DNA of 64,000 nucleotides, from positions 4,419,501 through 4,483,500 of the forward strand of contig CM075345.1 of assembly GCA_037693485.1 (NCBI GenBank). The letters run 5' to 3'. This DNA comes from Kitagawia praeruptora. Lineage: Eukaryota > Streptophyta > Magnoliopsida > Apiales > Apiaceae. The notes beneath the pieces were generated by a model. That model made no database searches. It saw nothing but the letters and a program-made list of their open reading frames with translations, and was not told the origin of the DNA. The translations under genes and the position numbers were made by a program. Shown here one piece after another: positions 54,495-64,000 of the stretch (position 1 is the first letter of the stretch; each line of letters opens with the position of its first letter).

Positions 54495-55340
54495 GTGAAT
54501 ACATCAATCTAGATTGTTGCAGCAGTAAACACTTACTTTATCTAAATTCTCAATATTTTTGGAGTAAGTGTTGGCTGAAATATGATTTATAAATATTTCA
54601 AATCTGTTGCATATGTTGAAAATCATATTTTTATTAACTTAAAATTTCTATGAAATTTTGAGAAAATCACTATTTAATTTGCTAGGCTATTTTTCAATGA
54701 ATATGTCTGGTAAATTTTTAAAAGATAGTGAAAATCAAATTTTTATGAGTGATGGGTATAGTTCGATAAGTCAGACTTCTCGAATGATTCACTATTCGAC
54801 ATCTCTAATAAGTCTCATTAGAGTACTCTTGAGTTCTCGAATAGAGTCTTTCTGAGATATCGAATAGAGGAATTCTTGACTTCTCGAATATAGCAACTGA
54901 GTTCTCGAATGATTGAGTTCTCGAACACTATATTTGAGTTCTCGAATCATTTGAAAAGGCTGAATTCTCGCTGAATTTTAACCGATTTTGGATTTTTATC
55001 TAAAAATTTAATTCACTCATAAAAACACATTTTATTTAATTTAGAATTATTTCTAAGTTAGATAACTGCCAGCTGTGAGTTTCTATCTGCTTGAGTTATC
55101 GATTAAGCCATTCTTGACTTCTCGAATAGTTGTTTTCTACTTCTCGAATGCCTGACTTGTCGATACAAAACAGTTTGCTAATCGACAATTCAAGTACTTC
55201 ATACTTATACAATCTCACACCTATTCGATTCATTTCATTCGATTTCTCAAGCATCTACACTCTCTAAACCCCTGAAACCCTAACTGCGAAAAGCCAAATT
55301 TCTTCTTCAACCTTCAATTTCTTTTCTCTCTTTTATACAA
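54495..55340 (+). other. Spacer between pol and the extra ORF in copia-2
   Basis: No ORF. It holds the inverted 12-mer array (listed separately) and, just before the next ATG, a pyrimidine-rich leader with AAACCCTAAC and CTTCTTCAACC, the look of a plant 5' UTR. An internal promoter for the extra ORF is plausible. Confidence 0.55.
54761..55250 (-). repeat. 12-mer array, inverted orientation, upstream of the extra ORF
   Basis: The same 12-mer as in the LTR, but mostly as its reverse complement: GACTTCTCGAAT, GAGTTCTCGAAT, GAGATATCGAAT, GACTTGTCGATA. Eight sites contain TTCTCGAA. A few forward copies (ATTCGACATCTC) also occur. Position and orientation suggest duplication of a control region, or a second promoter. 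Confidence 0.7.
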
Positions 55341-58300
55341 ATGGCAACAGTAAAGTTCAACACCAACTTCATCGCTCTAACTAGTGATGTTGAAGCACCC
55401 AATGCAAACTTTAAGTGCTTTGTGAAATGGATGGCTGAATCATACATCAAAGAAGCACTCTCTGCCAATCCAACTCTATATCTCGATATTCTGGAACAAT
55501 TCTGGAATACTGCTATTGTGGAGGTTGTAGCCCTGGAAAATGCAATCACATCCTATGTCATCTACTGCAAGGTTCAAGATAAGGATATCACTATCACTAC
55601 TGCAGACATGAACCAAGCACTAGGACTACAACAGGAATCATTTGATAGAATGGCCACTACTGCAGAGTTGGAGGAATTCTTCGAATTCATAAACTACTCA
55701 GATGGGATTAACCTTGGAAAGCTAAACAGAAAGAATCTGAGAAAGGAGTGGAGCTATGTGTTTGCAACTCTTCTTCAAGTCTTCACTGCCAGGAAATCAA
55801 GCTTTGATCAAATCAGTGCACCTGTGCAGCAAATTGGATATGCTTTGGCCTATGGAAAGAAGATAGATGTTGGCCAAATCATACTTCAAGAATTATATGG
55901 GAGACTTGGTAAGAACACAACCAAGAGAGGTACTGATATTTTCTTCCCTCGCTTTATTCAATCTGTACTTAATTATAAAAATGCTTCGTTGATTGAATTG
56001 CCTGGGATTGATAAAAATAAAATAGGCTATCCTAAGTCCATGACCAAACTCATTTTTGGTAACTTGGAAACTAGGAATGATGTGGATGTAAGACTGAACA
56101 TAACTCCCCATATGGAGAGTTTGTTTAAGACTTACCCCCACAACATGCCAACATTTGATGCTAAATCTAAGTTAGCACAGCCCAAGCAAGTAGAACAAAC
56201 TGCTAACCCAGGGCCTGCTAACCAACCCTCTCAACCAAACACTCTCCCACATACTGAGCCAACTGCATCATCCTCTCAAAAGGGTGATGTTAGTAAAAAG
56301 AAGAGAAAGGAAGTAATGTCTGCACCATTAAATATCTTATCTGAAGCAGCATTAGCTGTTGAATTAGGGCTAGAAAGTGAGGAACCTGAGTCACCCTTAC
56401 AAAGGCCAAAGAAGAGGAAAACTAAGACCACCTCTTCAGTCACACAAATGGCTGAAGTTGTAAAATCAGGGGCACACAGCTCACTAGGTGTATCCTCTCA
56501 ACAGGGTGCACCTATAGAATCAAGCATTCTCCCCAATGCACCTTCTTGTATAGAGTCTGCACATGGGAGTGATAAGGCTGGCACAACACTGAGTGGAGAG
56601 CACATCACTTTTGAAACTCCCTCTATCTCTCAGGGGGAGTTGCCAAAATCTACTCTAGAACACACTTCTCTTCCAGAATCTAACTCTGAAATTTCTTTGG
56701 AACCTGCAACTCAGGCAACTGAGATGCAAGGTATTGATCATCAAGAATTCTTTTCTCTTGATGAGCCAATAATTTCAAGTGACTCAGTGCATGACACTTT
56801 GTTCACCACTCAGAACCCACATTTAGATGGTGAGGGAATGCATGCTGAGGCATATCCTAATGACACCATCACAAACACAGAGGTTCCCCTAGTTTTTACT
56901 AGAGACTCTGTGCCTGTGTCAACTGCTGGTGTAATTCATCCCACTTCTGTGGAGACACCAGTAGTAGAGTCCATCCATCCGGCTACAGAAGTTGCATCTG
57001 TAACTGAGGAGACTAGCTTGCCTAGCTCTAGCTCTGACTTTATGTCAAAATGGCTGAAGCCTGTGCAACATGACAGTGCTTCAGGATCAGGGTCTGTTCC
57101 ACAACAATTGACGGTTGAAGCACTTCAAAGCTTAATTGTGGATCAGATTCCTGAGTTCACAAAGATTGCTCAGCACCTTCTCACTGCAGACATGCCCAAT
57201 CCAGACTATGAGGCTATTCTGTTATGCCATAGGGATGATGTGGAGGTGCAGAAATCAAAGATCATTGATGATGCAGAGAGAGATGGCAACATAGATGCCT
57301 GGTTGCAAGGAAAATATGATATTACTCTCGATGAAGCACTTCAGTATCTCAGGGAGGAATACATCACTTCACTGGGCTCCAATGCTAAATCCCTGTCACC
57401 TGGTGAAGTGTATGAAGCTGTCAATGACTCCTACAAGGGTTTCCTCAAGGCTGCACACTATCTTGGCAAAGGAGTAAAAACTGAAGTCAACAGGGTATGT
57501 GATAAGACAGCCACTTCAGTAGCAGAAGTCAAGAGGGCCTTTGATGCTAAATTTCCCCACTTGGACAGTGTGCTCAAGGACATCAAACACTGCAACTCTA
57601 CATGCATTAAGGTGGACAATGGGTTGGCTGTGCTAAAAGATGCTGTCTCAGGTCTGGGTCATCAATTTCAGAATCTATCTGGCCAGACTACAGATGCCAA
57701 TGCCATGCTGAAAATAATGTTCAAGAATCTCTATGGAGATAGGCTGGTGACTGATGTTCCTGTGCATGAAATGTCTAAATATGAAGTGAAGAGACTGCAG
57801 GAACAATCTCTATCTGGTTTCAAGGCCAATGAACTCTTCACTAAGGTCAACACTCTTGAGCAAGAGGTAGCTACTCTCACCAAGACCAATGCTCATCTCA
57901 CAGAAAAGGTTGCATTGCTAAATGATCAGTTGGACACTCAAGCATCCACCACAGCTGATGTCCTTCTGCATCAACAATCCATGTTAGCTGCAATGATGAA
58001 GCATATGGGGCTCCCTCTACCTGATGAATCTTCAATCCCAAAGGACATCTCTACAGCCTCTGTGCCTGACAACAAGCCTAAGGGGGAGAAGAAGGCTAGG
58101 AACTCAAATTCAAAGGGGGAGCCAAAGAGGGAGAAAGGCATAGTATTCAAAGAAGGTGGACAACAAAGGGCTACTAAGTCTCTAGAAAATGTGCCTGGCA
58201 AGGGAAAAGCCAAAGTAGATGAGCCTCCATCTATCTTGCCAGTTGTCACCTTACCAACTGTGCACATCACTACTCCTGGAGGACAAAAGCAATCAATAAC

Positions 58301-60092
58301 TACCACAGTGGTTGCAGGGAGTATGCCATCTGACAAACCTCAAATTTCTATAGCTGAGAGTGCCAAGCCTGTAGAAGTCAAAGTTGTTACTGAGGCCAAG
58401 CTACAAGAAGTTGCTAACTCCAATGTCTATCATGATAAAGCCTTCTTGGAGTTTCTGAAAGCCATAAGGGAACAGGTTGGTGACACTCAGTTTTATCTGA
58501 GGGAGGTGAAGAAGCAGATAGACTACATCACTGTCATCCCCAAGCAAGTCAACAATTTATGGGTCAAGGAGATAGTGATGGTGTCCAAACTAAAGATATG
58601 GCATCTAACATACCAGATTCTACAAGACTTAAAGCACTCAGAGATAGATGCCATACTAGAGCTCATTGAGAAGAAAAATGACAACAGCAAGAGTCTGTTT
58701 GATGACTTGAGGAATGGTCAACCTACAAGGCTACCAGAAGTGATCAAGAAGCCATGGACAATTATCTATCAGTCTGGTACCAGAATTGAAGATATCAAGC
58801 AACTGGTCATTCCTCATGATCTCACCCCCAGAAATCACAGACTGATCATTGCTATTATTGATCAACTTCAGAAGAAGGTTGGAGCCAGAAATGCTGAAGA
58901 AATTGAGGCACTGCATATCCTCAGAACTTATATTGCAACTGGTGGAATTCCAGAGATGGCTCAACCTAGGAGAAATAAGGATGATGATTCTGAAGACAAA
59001 GGTGATGGGAGGAGAAGACATCAAAGGAGAGATAAGGGTGATGAAGATAAGAAGAAAAAGGGGGACAAGGATGAAAAAGATGATGACCAGGGTAAGACAT
59101 ATGTGAGAAAGAGTGGAAGACAGCAAGCCTTAAGCATTGCTAGCAGTAACCTCACCACAACACAAGACTCTAAGTCTAGGGTGAATACTGTTAGTAGTGA
59201 CCTAACAAAATCTACATCTATGGCCTCTGCAACTGTCTTACCATCTCAAGAAAAGAAGAAGATTCAAGTCAAGAAACCATGTGTATGTTTCAGAAAGCAA
59301 TCTGCTAATGGAATACTACTATGGTCTACCAACCAAGGTCAAAGATTTCTGCCAAGCAACCATGTCAAAAGGATAAAGTTTAAACATACTGCAAGGAGAG
59401 TGAAGCTATCCAAATCTAGAGCCCTAACAATCATTCCAGGATTAAAGCTCCAGCCACTTGATGAAGACTTTGATGAAGAGCAACTGCTATTTCTAAGAGC
59501 TCAAAAGATATGCTATGCTGCAATTGTGGATGATCACCTTGTAATCAAGTACACTGATGGGAAAGAAATGAAATTCAAACAAGGGGGTTGTCAACATTGG
59601 GGTAAATTGTATGAGATAGAAAGAATCATTGCATTGCTGGATTCTAAGGACAAGGTGGAGAAAGTATGGAAGCTGGAATTGATTGACTTTGTGAAAATGA
59701 AGAAAGACTATGCTGAGAAGATAAGGAAGGGCTGCTATGAGAAATGGTTAGAAAGGGAGAAAGAAATTGATAGACTGGAGATTGAAGCAGAAAAGCTAAG
59801 GGCAAAGGGATTGTGTAGAGTTCAGTTTGATCCCTATGTGGTGAAGTATAGGAGGAGAAATGGAGATAATGTCAATATAAGAATGAACCTACTCAGTCAC
59901 TATCCTGCCAACATTCTGAAGCCAGTGCTTGAAGATTTCAAAAACTCTATTATGATTGAAGAATTGGATGCTATGACAGAAATCATGAGAGCAGTAGATG
60001 AGATTGCAAGAAAGGAGAAAGAAAGGAAACAGAAAGCATATGATGATCTACAAGCCAAAGCAATGGAAATGCAATCAAAAGAAAATGGCTAG
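55341..60092 (+). CDS. Copia extra ORF (aORF), 1583 residues, function unknown
   Basis: The N-terminal 230 residues share landmarks with the ORF at 8618-11941: an ALSANPT motif then ILEQFWNTA, LRKEWSYVFATLLQVFTARK, SSFDQISAPVQQIGYALAYG, VGQIILQELYGRLG, FFPRFIQSVLNY. Similar ORFs follow pol in asterid copia elements. Then comes a Ser/Thr/Pro-rich middle (to about 620), a helical part, a coiled coil at about 830-895 ending MLAAMMKHMGLPLP, and a Lys/Asp-rich stretch near 1210-1260. An additional basic C-terminal region (about 1306-1583: VCFRKQSANG, WKLELIDFVKMKKDYAEKI, a Lys/Glu helix at the end) has no counterpart in the shorter ORF. No signal peptide or membrane segment, so not an envelope protein. 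Confidence 0.82.
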   Translation: MATVKFNTNFIALTSDVEAPNANFKCFVKWMAESYIKEALSANPTLYLDILEQFWNTAIVEVVALENAITSYVIYCKVQDKDITITTADMNQALGLQQESFDRMATTAELEEFFEFINYSDGINLGKLNRKNLRKEWSYVFATLLQVFTARKSSFDQISAPVQQIGYALAYGKKIDVGQIILQELYGRLGKNTTKRGTDIFFPRFIQSVLNYKNASLIELPGIDKNKIGYPKSMTKLIFGNLETRNDVDVRLNITPHMESLFKTYPHNMPTFDAKSKLAQPKQVEQTANPGPANQPSQPNTLPHTEPTASSSQKGDVSKKKRKEVMSAPLNILSEAALAVELGLESEEPESPLQRPKKRKTKTTSSVTQMAEVVKSGAHSSLGVSSQQGAPIESSILPNAPSCIESAHGSDKAGTTLSGEHITFETPSISQGELPKSTLEHTSLPESNSEISLEPATQATEMQGIDHQEFFSLDEPIISSDSVHDTLFTTQNPHLDGEGMHAEAYPNDTITNTEVPLVFTRDSVPVSTAGVIHPTSVETPVVESIHPATEVASVTEETSLPSSSSDFMSKWLKPVQHDSASGSGSVPQQLTVEALQSLIVDQIPEFTKIAQHLLTADMPNPDYEAILLCHRDDVEVQKSKIIDDAERDGNIDAWLQGKYDITLDEALQYLREEYITSLGSNAKSLSPGEVYEAVNDSYKGFLKAAHYLGKGVKTEVNRVCDKTATSVAEVKRAFDAKFPHLDSVLKDIKHCNSTCIKVDNGLAVLKDAVSGLGHQFQNLSGQTTDANAMLKIMFKNLYGDRLVTDVPVHEMSKYEVKRLQEQSLSGFKANELFTKVNTLEQEVATLTKTNAHLTEKVALLNDQLDTQASTTADVLLHQQSMLAAMMKHMGLPLPDESSIPKDISTASVPDNKPKGEKKARNSNSKGEPKREKGIVFKEGGQQRATKSLENVPGKGKAKVDEPPSILPVVTLPTVHITTPGGQKQSITTTVVAGSMPSDKPQISIAESAKPVEVKVVTEAKLQEVANSNVYHDKAFLEFLKAIREQVGDTQFYLREVKKQIDYITVIPKQVNNLWVKEIVMVSKLKIWHLTYQILQDLKHSEIDAILELIEKKNDNSKSLFDDLRNGQPTRLPEVIKKPWTIIYQSGTRIEDIKQLVIPHDLTPRNHRLIIAIIDQLQKKVGARNAEEIEALHILRTYIATGGIPEMAQPRRNKDDDSEDKGDGRRRHQRRDKGDEDKKKKGDKDEKDDDQGKTYVRKSGRQQALSIASSNLTTTQDSKSRVNTVSSDLTKSTSMASATVLPSQEKKKIQVKKPCVCFRKQSANGILLWSTNQGQRFLPSNHVKRIKFKHTARRVKLSKSRALTIIPGLKLQPLDEDFDEEQLLFLRAQKICYAAIVDDHLVIKYTDGKEMKFKQGGCQHWGKLYEIERIIALLDSKDKVEKVWKLELIDFVKMKKDYAEKIRKGCYEKWLEREKEIDRLEIEAEKLRAKGLCRVQFDPYVVKYRRRNGDNVNIRMNLLSHYPANILKPVLEDFKNSIMIEELDAMTEIMRAVDEIARKEKERKQKAYDDLQAKAMEMQSKENG

Positions 60093-60241
60093 TACCTCAT
60101 CATACTGTAAGAGTATTTATCTTGTAATTTCATTTATGTGTTCAATCAAAATACATACCTGTACTTTTAAAGTTTTATCTTTATGTATGTTAGGCTTGTT
60201 ATCAGACATGAAATTGTGACTAAGGGTCTCACTCACAATTT
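60093..60241 (+). other. Short 3' region of copia-2 before the polypurine tract
   Basis: Untranslated tail after the extra ORF; nothing notable besides the polypurine tract that follows. Confidence 0.5.
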
Positions 60242-60249
60242 GGGGGAGA
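60242..60249 (+). other. Polypurine tract of copia-2
   Basis: GGGGGAGA one base before the 3' LTR, identical to that of copia-1. Confidence 0.85.
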
Positions 60250-60250
60250 T

Positions 60251-61533
60251 TGTTAGTTACAGAGGCATGCCTGTATTCATCTAATAACAAGCCTAATTGT
60301 TTGTAATGCTTTGCATTACTTACATGACCTCTTAACTGAGGGAACCTCTAGTTGTAGAGTTTCTGTTTGTATTGTACTTGTAATAGGCATCAAATCCTAG
60401 TTGTGTAACTGTACAAATAGAGTCTAGAATAATGCTTGAAAGAAGTTCCATGGTTCATGCCTCAAGCAAGGAGTTAAAGACTGCCAAATAATCACAGTTG
60501 GGATTTGAAGAAATGAAGAATTTGCCTAAGTACCAATTCGAGAAGTATATTTGTCTATTCGAGAAGTCCAGCATTCGAGAAGTCAGAGATTCGATATCTC
60601 AAGACACTATTAGATATCTCTGAATACACTGTTCGATATCTCATTCGATATCTCAGTGATTCGATATGTCTATTCGAGAACTCAAGAAGTCAACAAGTCA
60701 AGATGGTATTCGAGTTCTCAAAGAGTCAACAAGTCAAAGTTCCATTCGATATCTCAAAGACTCAGAAAGCTATTCGACAACTCGAGGATTCGATAAGTCA
60801 AATGCTCTATTCGACAACTCAAGGAATCCTGGTGAAAAAGAGCTATTCGAGAAGTGGTTCGATATGTCACTGTAACAGTATTCGAGAACTCAGAGTTATC
60901 GATCAAGTCAATTCTAGTTCTCGAATCACTTACTTAGTCACTTCTCGAATACATTCTTGGAGACAAAATACTGAAGAAATTGTACAAGTCAGAAACCTGC
61001 AACAAGCCAATGCACTTTATGGACCACAATCTGTAACGTGCTCTGGAAAGCCTACAAGGAAGCTTGGAGAGATATAGAAGAGACAAGGAGCTAAAGAAGT
61101 GGATCTAAACAGGCTTTGCAAAGTCAAATCTGTAACCGTTTGGATGCTTACTCAAAAAGGATAGACAGACTAGAAAGTAATTTGTTTAGCTACCTTATTT
61201 GTAGTAAGCAGGCTGTATCCATGTTCTATAAGGACACAGCCTCACTTCATAACTTAGTAACTTTTGTGAGTCAAGTTTTTAATACACTGTAAGCTATATC
61301 TCTCTGAGAAAAACGAAGCTGAGAATACTACCATTTGTATTCACAGATTGTAGCAACCTTTATCTAATATACATTAGATTAAAGTGATATTGTGTCTTGT
61401 GTTGTTTATTTATCCGCACCTTAATTCTGCACACACAGGCACTTATCTGCTACACAGACTCAACCCAAGAAAAGTTCAAGAATCCATTCACCCCCCCCCC
61501 TCTGTATTCTTTTACCGTGTTCAATACTCAACA
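60251..61533 (+). repeat. 3' LTR of copia-2
   Basis: 1283 bp, ending ACTCAACA. Same as the 5' LTR except for one more C in the run near 61491-61500. Carries its own copy of the 12-mer array at 60536-60951. Confidence 0.96.
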
Positions 61534-61538
61534 GTGAT

Positions 61539-61772
61539 ATTACTGGCTCCAGGATTGGTGCAGGCTTGATTGATCGGGAAACCACTCAAATTGTTTTTAG
61601 TTCGAAGAATATTGTTATTCATGATGTAAAACAGTCTGTAAACATAAACGACTATTTGGTTAGCTCGTTTATTTGTTTCTATTCAGATTGTAGTGTCAGT
61701 TCAGGGGTTTGTCCTGGCTGTGATCTGGTTGATGCAAGTTAATACATTTTCTTGTTTGTCAAAAAAAAAAAA
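61539..61772 (+). mobile_element. 3' end of a non-LTR element (remnant), target of copia-2
   Basis: The tail ends GATGCAAGTTAATACATTTT and CTTGTTTGTC followed by 12 A (61761-61772), the look of a plant L1-type LINE or SINE 3' end. Joining it across the copia insertion to 47375-47408 gives an open stretch of about 78 codons (VICDITGSRIGAGLIDRE...), but I do not recognise a domain. The 5' limit is uncertain (perhaps near 47041). Confidence 0.45.
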
Positions 61773-61948
61773 GGTGTAAAACAAGTTGCATATGCAATTA
61801 AATACAAAAGATAGTATTTTTGAAAATAAAATTTAAAAAATAGTATTTTTGAAAATAAAACTTAAAAAATAGTATTTTGTAAATAACTTTTAAAGTGGTA
61901 GTATTTTTTAAAATAGTTTCAAAAAGATAGTATATGGGGTAATTTTCC

Positions 61949-62790
61949 TATATTTTATTGAATACAATTATCTGTGATACTATTGGAAAAAAAGAGATTT
62001 TAGTAAGAAAAAATATAAAAGGTAACATGTTTTAGCTGAAAATGTAATTTGTTAGTTATTAGTTATTAGTAATCATTGTAATATTATTTTAATAAATTAA
62101 TTGCCCGTAATATTTTTAGAATATAAAATATTACTTGTTTTACCAAAAAATGAAATTAATTAGTTACTAAAAAATAGAAAAGGTAACATGTTTTTACCAA
62201 TAATAAATATTTAAGTAAGGATAATTAAGTAAGAAAAGAACGTTTACAAATGAGATATTTTAGTTAAAAAATATAGAAAATATATTACGTTTTAGTAGGA
62301 ACTATAATATCATTATTTTATTTTATAAAGTAGAACTACATGTTTTAATCAATAATAAATATTTAAGTAAAGATAATTAAGTAAAATTATCAAGTTTGAA
62401 AATGAGATATTTTAGTTAGAAAATAGAGAAAAGATATTAGCTTTTAGCTGAGAAAAGTGATCAGTTAGTTATTAGTAATTATAATATTATTAGTTTATTT
62501 CATAAATTAGAATAGCCATATTTTTGGAAATAAAAGATTATAAATTAAAAAAAAAAAGGTAACAACTGAAAAAGGTAATTGGTTAGTTATTATTTAGGAA
62601 AAAATGAGATATTTAGTTAGAAAATATAGAGAAGGTATTACCTTTTAGCTGGAAAAGGTAATCAGTTAGTTATTATTAATTACAATATTATTAGTTTATT
62701 TCATTAATTACAACGATTGTATTTTTGGAAAGAAAATATTTTAGTTAGAAAATGTAATAGCTAAAAAATGGTAATTGGTTAATTATTATT
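61949..62790. repeat. Helitron-like repeat, right part (continues 45496-45697)
   Basis: Tandem-like units of about 200 bp with CCTTTTAGCTGGAAAAGGTA, then CAGTTAGTTATTA and ATTATTAGTTTATTTCAT, seen near 62030, 62440 and 62640. The flanking sequence of the Mutator-like element matches that at 45640-45697. No gene. Confidence 0.5.
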
Positions 62791-63130
62791 TAGGTGAAGT
62801 GTTAGGAAGAGTTGAGTGTATTATTTTGAGAAAAGATTGTGTTTTGGTGTTCTCCATGGCCGAGGTTATAGATTGGCAAATTTTTCATGGGTTTGATTCA
62901 AAGATGAAGGTTATTATGGGGTCGCATATAAAGTCAAGTGCACATAACAATCGGTGAAATTCAAAACAATTACATACTTTCAAATCATCTTCAAATCGCT
63001 TGGTTGCCTCTCCAAGAAGGAAGGATTCAACAGCGATATGCTAAAGCGTTTGTCCAATTTTGATTGTATTTGTAGATGCCGTATGACTTTTGATTAATGA
63101 ATTGATTTATTTTTCTTAATTTTTTTTAAT
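62791..63130. other. Unassigned sequence of higher complexity
   Basis: Less AT-rich than its surroundings. A frame from 62775 to 62957 contains MAEVIDWQIFHGFDSKMKV, but I recognise no domain and the frame is short. Possibly a captured gene piece. Confidence 0.35.
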
Positions 63131-63300
63131 GTTTCGTCTTTTATAATATAGTATAGATAGATAATATAGATATAGATTAATGTCTAACATTCATTAATGT
63201 ATAATTATTAAGTATACATACATATATTTATGTTGCATAATCTATTAATTTTTGATTAATTTTAATCTATTAATTATTTATAATTAATACTTATATTTAT

Positions 63301-63333
63301 ACATACATACGTACATACATACATACATACATA
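63301..63333. repeat. (CATA)n microsatellite
   Basis: About eight CATA units with one CGTA interruption. Confidence 0.9.
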
Positions 63334-63466
63334 AATATATGCATATAAACGTTTATGTGGACATATAATATATAATATAATATAATAATATATGATAATG
63401 TTTGCTAACATGTATCATATGTCATTATACTACTATTTAGATCTACTATAAATATATATATGAATA

Positions 63467-63472
<6 letters not shown>

Positions 63473-63510
<38 letters not shown>
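63473..63510. repeat. (TA)n microsatellite
   Basis: About 19 TA units, within a generally AT-rich region (63130-63657) that holds no gene. Confidence 0.9.
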
Positions 63511-63515
<5 letters not shown>

Positions 63516-63657
63516 CAAACATGTATGTGCATTGTAATCATCCATATCTTCAATACAGCAAAGTATCCATAACTTCTGTTATATTTTAAGTATTATGTTT
63601 ACATGACACAAATTAACTCAAATCAATACAAAAAAAGGAACCTTCAAATGTATATAA

Positions 63658-64000
63658 GAGCATCTCTAATGAGATAAACCGTTAGCTAAAATCATCTATG
63701 TGGCATCTAGATGTCATTTTTTAAATATTATGTAAAAACTTAGCTCTCCAACCATCAAGCCCTTAGTAAAAAAATATAGCCAACCATATTTGGTACGTTA
63801 TATTTGTTGAACCAATGAATCCCTTGTGTATAATTTTACCTAACAAAAATTATAGATAATATCATTGGAGGACATATCTTCACCCTTAGCAAAAATATGA
63901 TATAATTATTAGAGCATCTCCAACCATAGAGACCCCTTAGTTAAAAGTGTGTCAAACATGCCTTAAATAAAAATTATAGATATTGTGAAAAAAAAAAAAT
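63658..64000. repeat. MITE-like ends, GAGCATCTC type
   Basis: GAGCATCTCTAATGAG at 63658 and GAGCATCTCCAACCATAG near 63912 in direct orientation, with TATCATTGGAGG near 63859 as a possible inverted partner. These sequences are typical of the ends of a widespread class of plant MITEs. The second runs off the window. Boundaries are not resolved. Confidence 0.4.

Larger units (their letters stand above)
47409..61533 (+). mobile_element. Complete SIRE/Maximus-like copia element, 14.1 kb, recent
   Basis: LTRs at 47409-48690 (1282 bp) and 60251-61533 (1283 bp) appear identical apart from one C run (9 against 10). Target duplication GTGAT at 47404-47408 and 61534-61538. Order: LTR, primer site, gag, pol, spacer of about 850 bp, a 1583-codon extra ORF, polypurine tract, LTR. 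All three frames are open. This is the usual plan of SIRE-type copia with an additional ORF after pol. The element is probably autonomous and young. Confidence 0.96.
45707..61948. mobile_element. Mutator-like element with nested insertions
   Basis: The left end (45707 to about 45830) and the right end (about 61780-61948) are imperfect inverted repeats. Shared pieces include AAATACAACCACTTTTAAAA against its inverted equivalent AAGTGGTAGTATTTTT, and CAAAATTATCC against GGTAATTTTCC. The flanks TATATTTTT (45698-45706) and TATATTTTA (61949-61957) match 8 of 9. Without the copia insertion the element is about 2.1 kb. Its body has many GCAACC and TTGCAAC repeats, a TA-inserted MITE and a non-LTR remnant. 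No transposase is seen. Confidence 0.6.

Noticed and set aside
62775..62957. 60-codon plus-strand frame
   Set aside because: Too short and unrecognised; mentioned only as an unassigned region.

Overview
This window is plant nuclear DNA, probably from a eudicot. It is AT-rich and carries plant-type Ty1/copia (SIRE/Maximus-like) and Ty3/gypsy (Tekay/Del chromovirus-like) retrotransposons, an RTE-type LINE, Helitron-like ends, and Mutator, hAT, Harbinger-like and TA-inserted MITEs. Gene fragments resemble the plant AHK5-type histidine kinase and plant nicotinamidase. The extra copia ORF resembles proteins I know from asterids, so an asterid (for example Apiaceae) is a guess only. I see no intact host gene, no tRNA or rRNA gene and no CRISPR array; nearly everything is nested mobile DNA.

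Layout. 1-3377: AT-rich DNA with a palindromic Helitron-like element (583-2141) and further copies of its repeat. 3378-about 12300: a rearranged copia element, with LTR, gag and protease-integrase on the plus strand, cut inside integrase and joined exactly to the end of an inverted LTR plus a 1107-codon extra ORF. 12607-16152: a full-length but decayed RTE LINE with a 14-bp target duplication. 16378-about 23500: a Helitron-like 3' end followed by pieces of unrelated genes (nicotinamidase, AHK5-like kinase, an unrecognised gene, an F-box-associated fragment), with introns kept. 23510-41520: a degenerate AT-rich array around an AGAACACATAGT-like motif, split by MITEs and by a 13.9-kb Ty3 element (26033-39950) whose two 3647-bp LTRs look identical. 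41665-43720: a second palindromic Helitron-like element with a MITE inside. 44401-45346: two MITEs with clear target duplications. 45707-61948: a Mutator-like element containing a TA-inserted MITE, a non-LTR remnant and a 14.1-kb copia element (47409-61533) whose LTRs differ only in the length of one C run. 61949-64000: flanking Helitron-like repeat, microsatellites and MITE ends.

How the parts work. The 14.1-kb copia and the Ty3 element have intact gag, protease, integrase, reverse transcriptase and RNase H reading frames, matching 5-bp target duplications, primer sites for initiator-Met tRNA and polypurine tracts, so both could be recent autonomous insertions. The most unusual content is: (1) two divergent copies of a large non-env extra ORF in copia; (2) a strand-biased 12-mer array in the copia LTR and, inverted, upstream of the extra ORF, rich in TTCnnGAA; (3) an extra ORF upstream of gag in the chromovirus; (4) two Helitron-like elements built as inverted twins; (5) a gene-fragment-carrying Helitron-like region.
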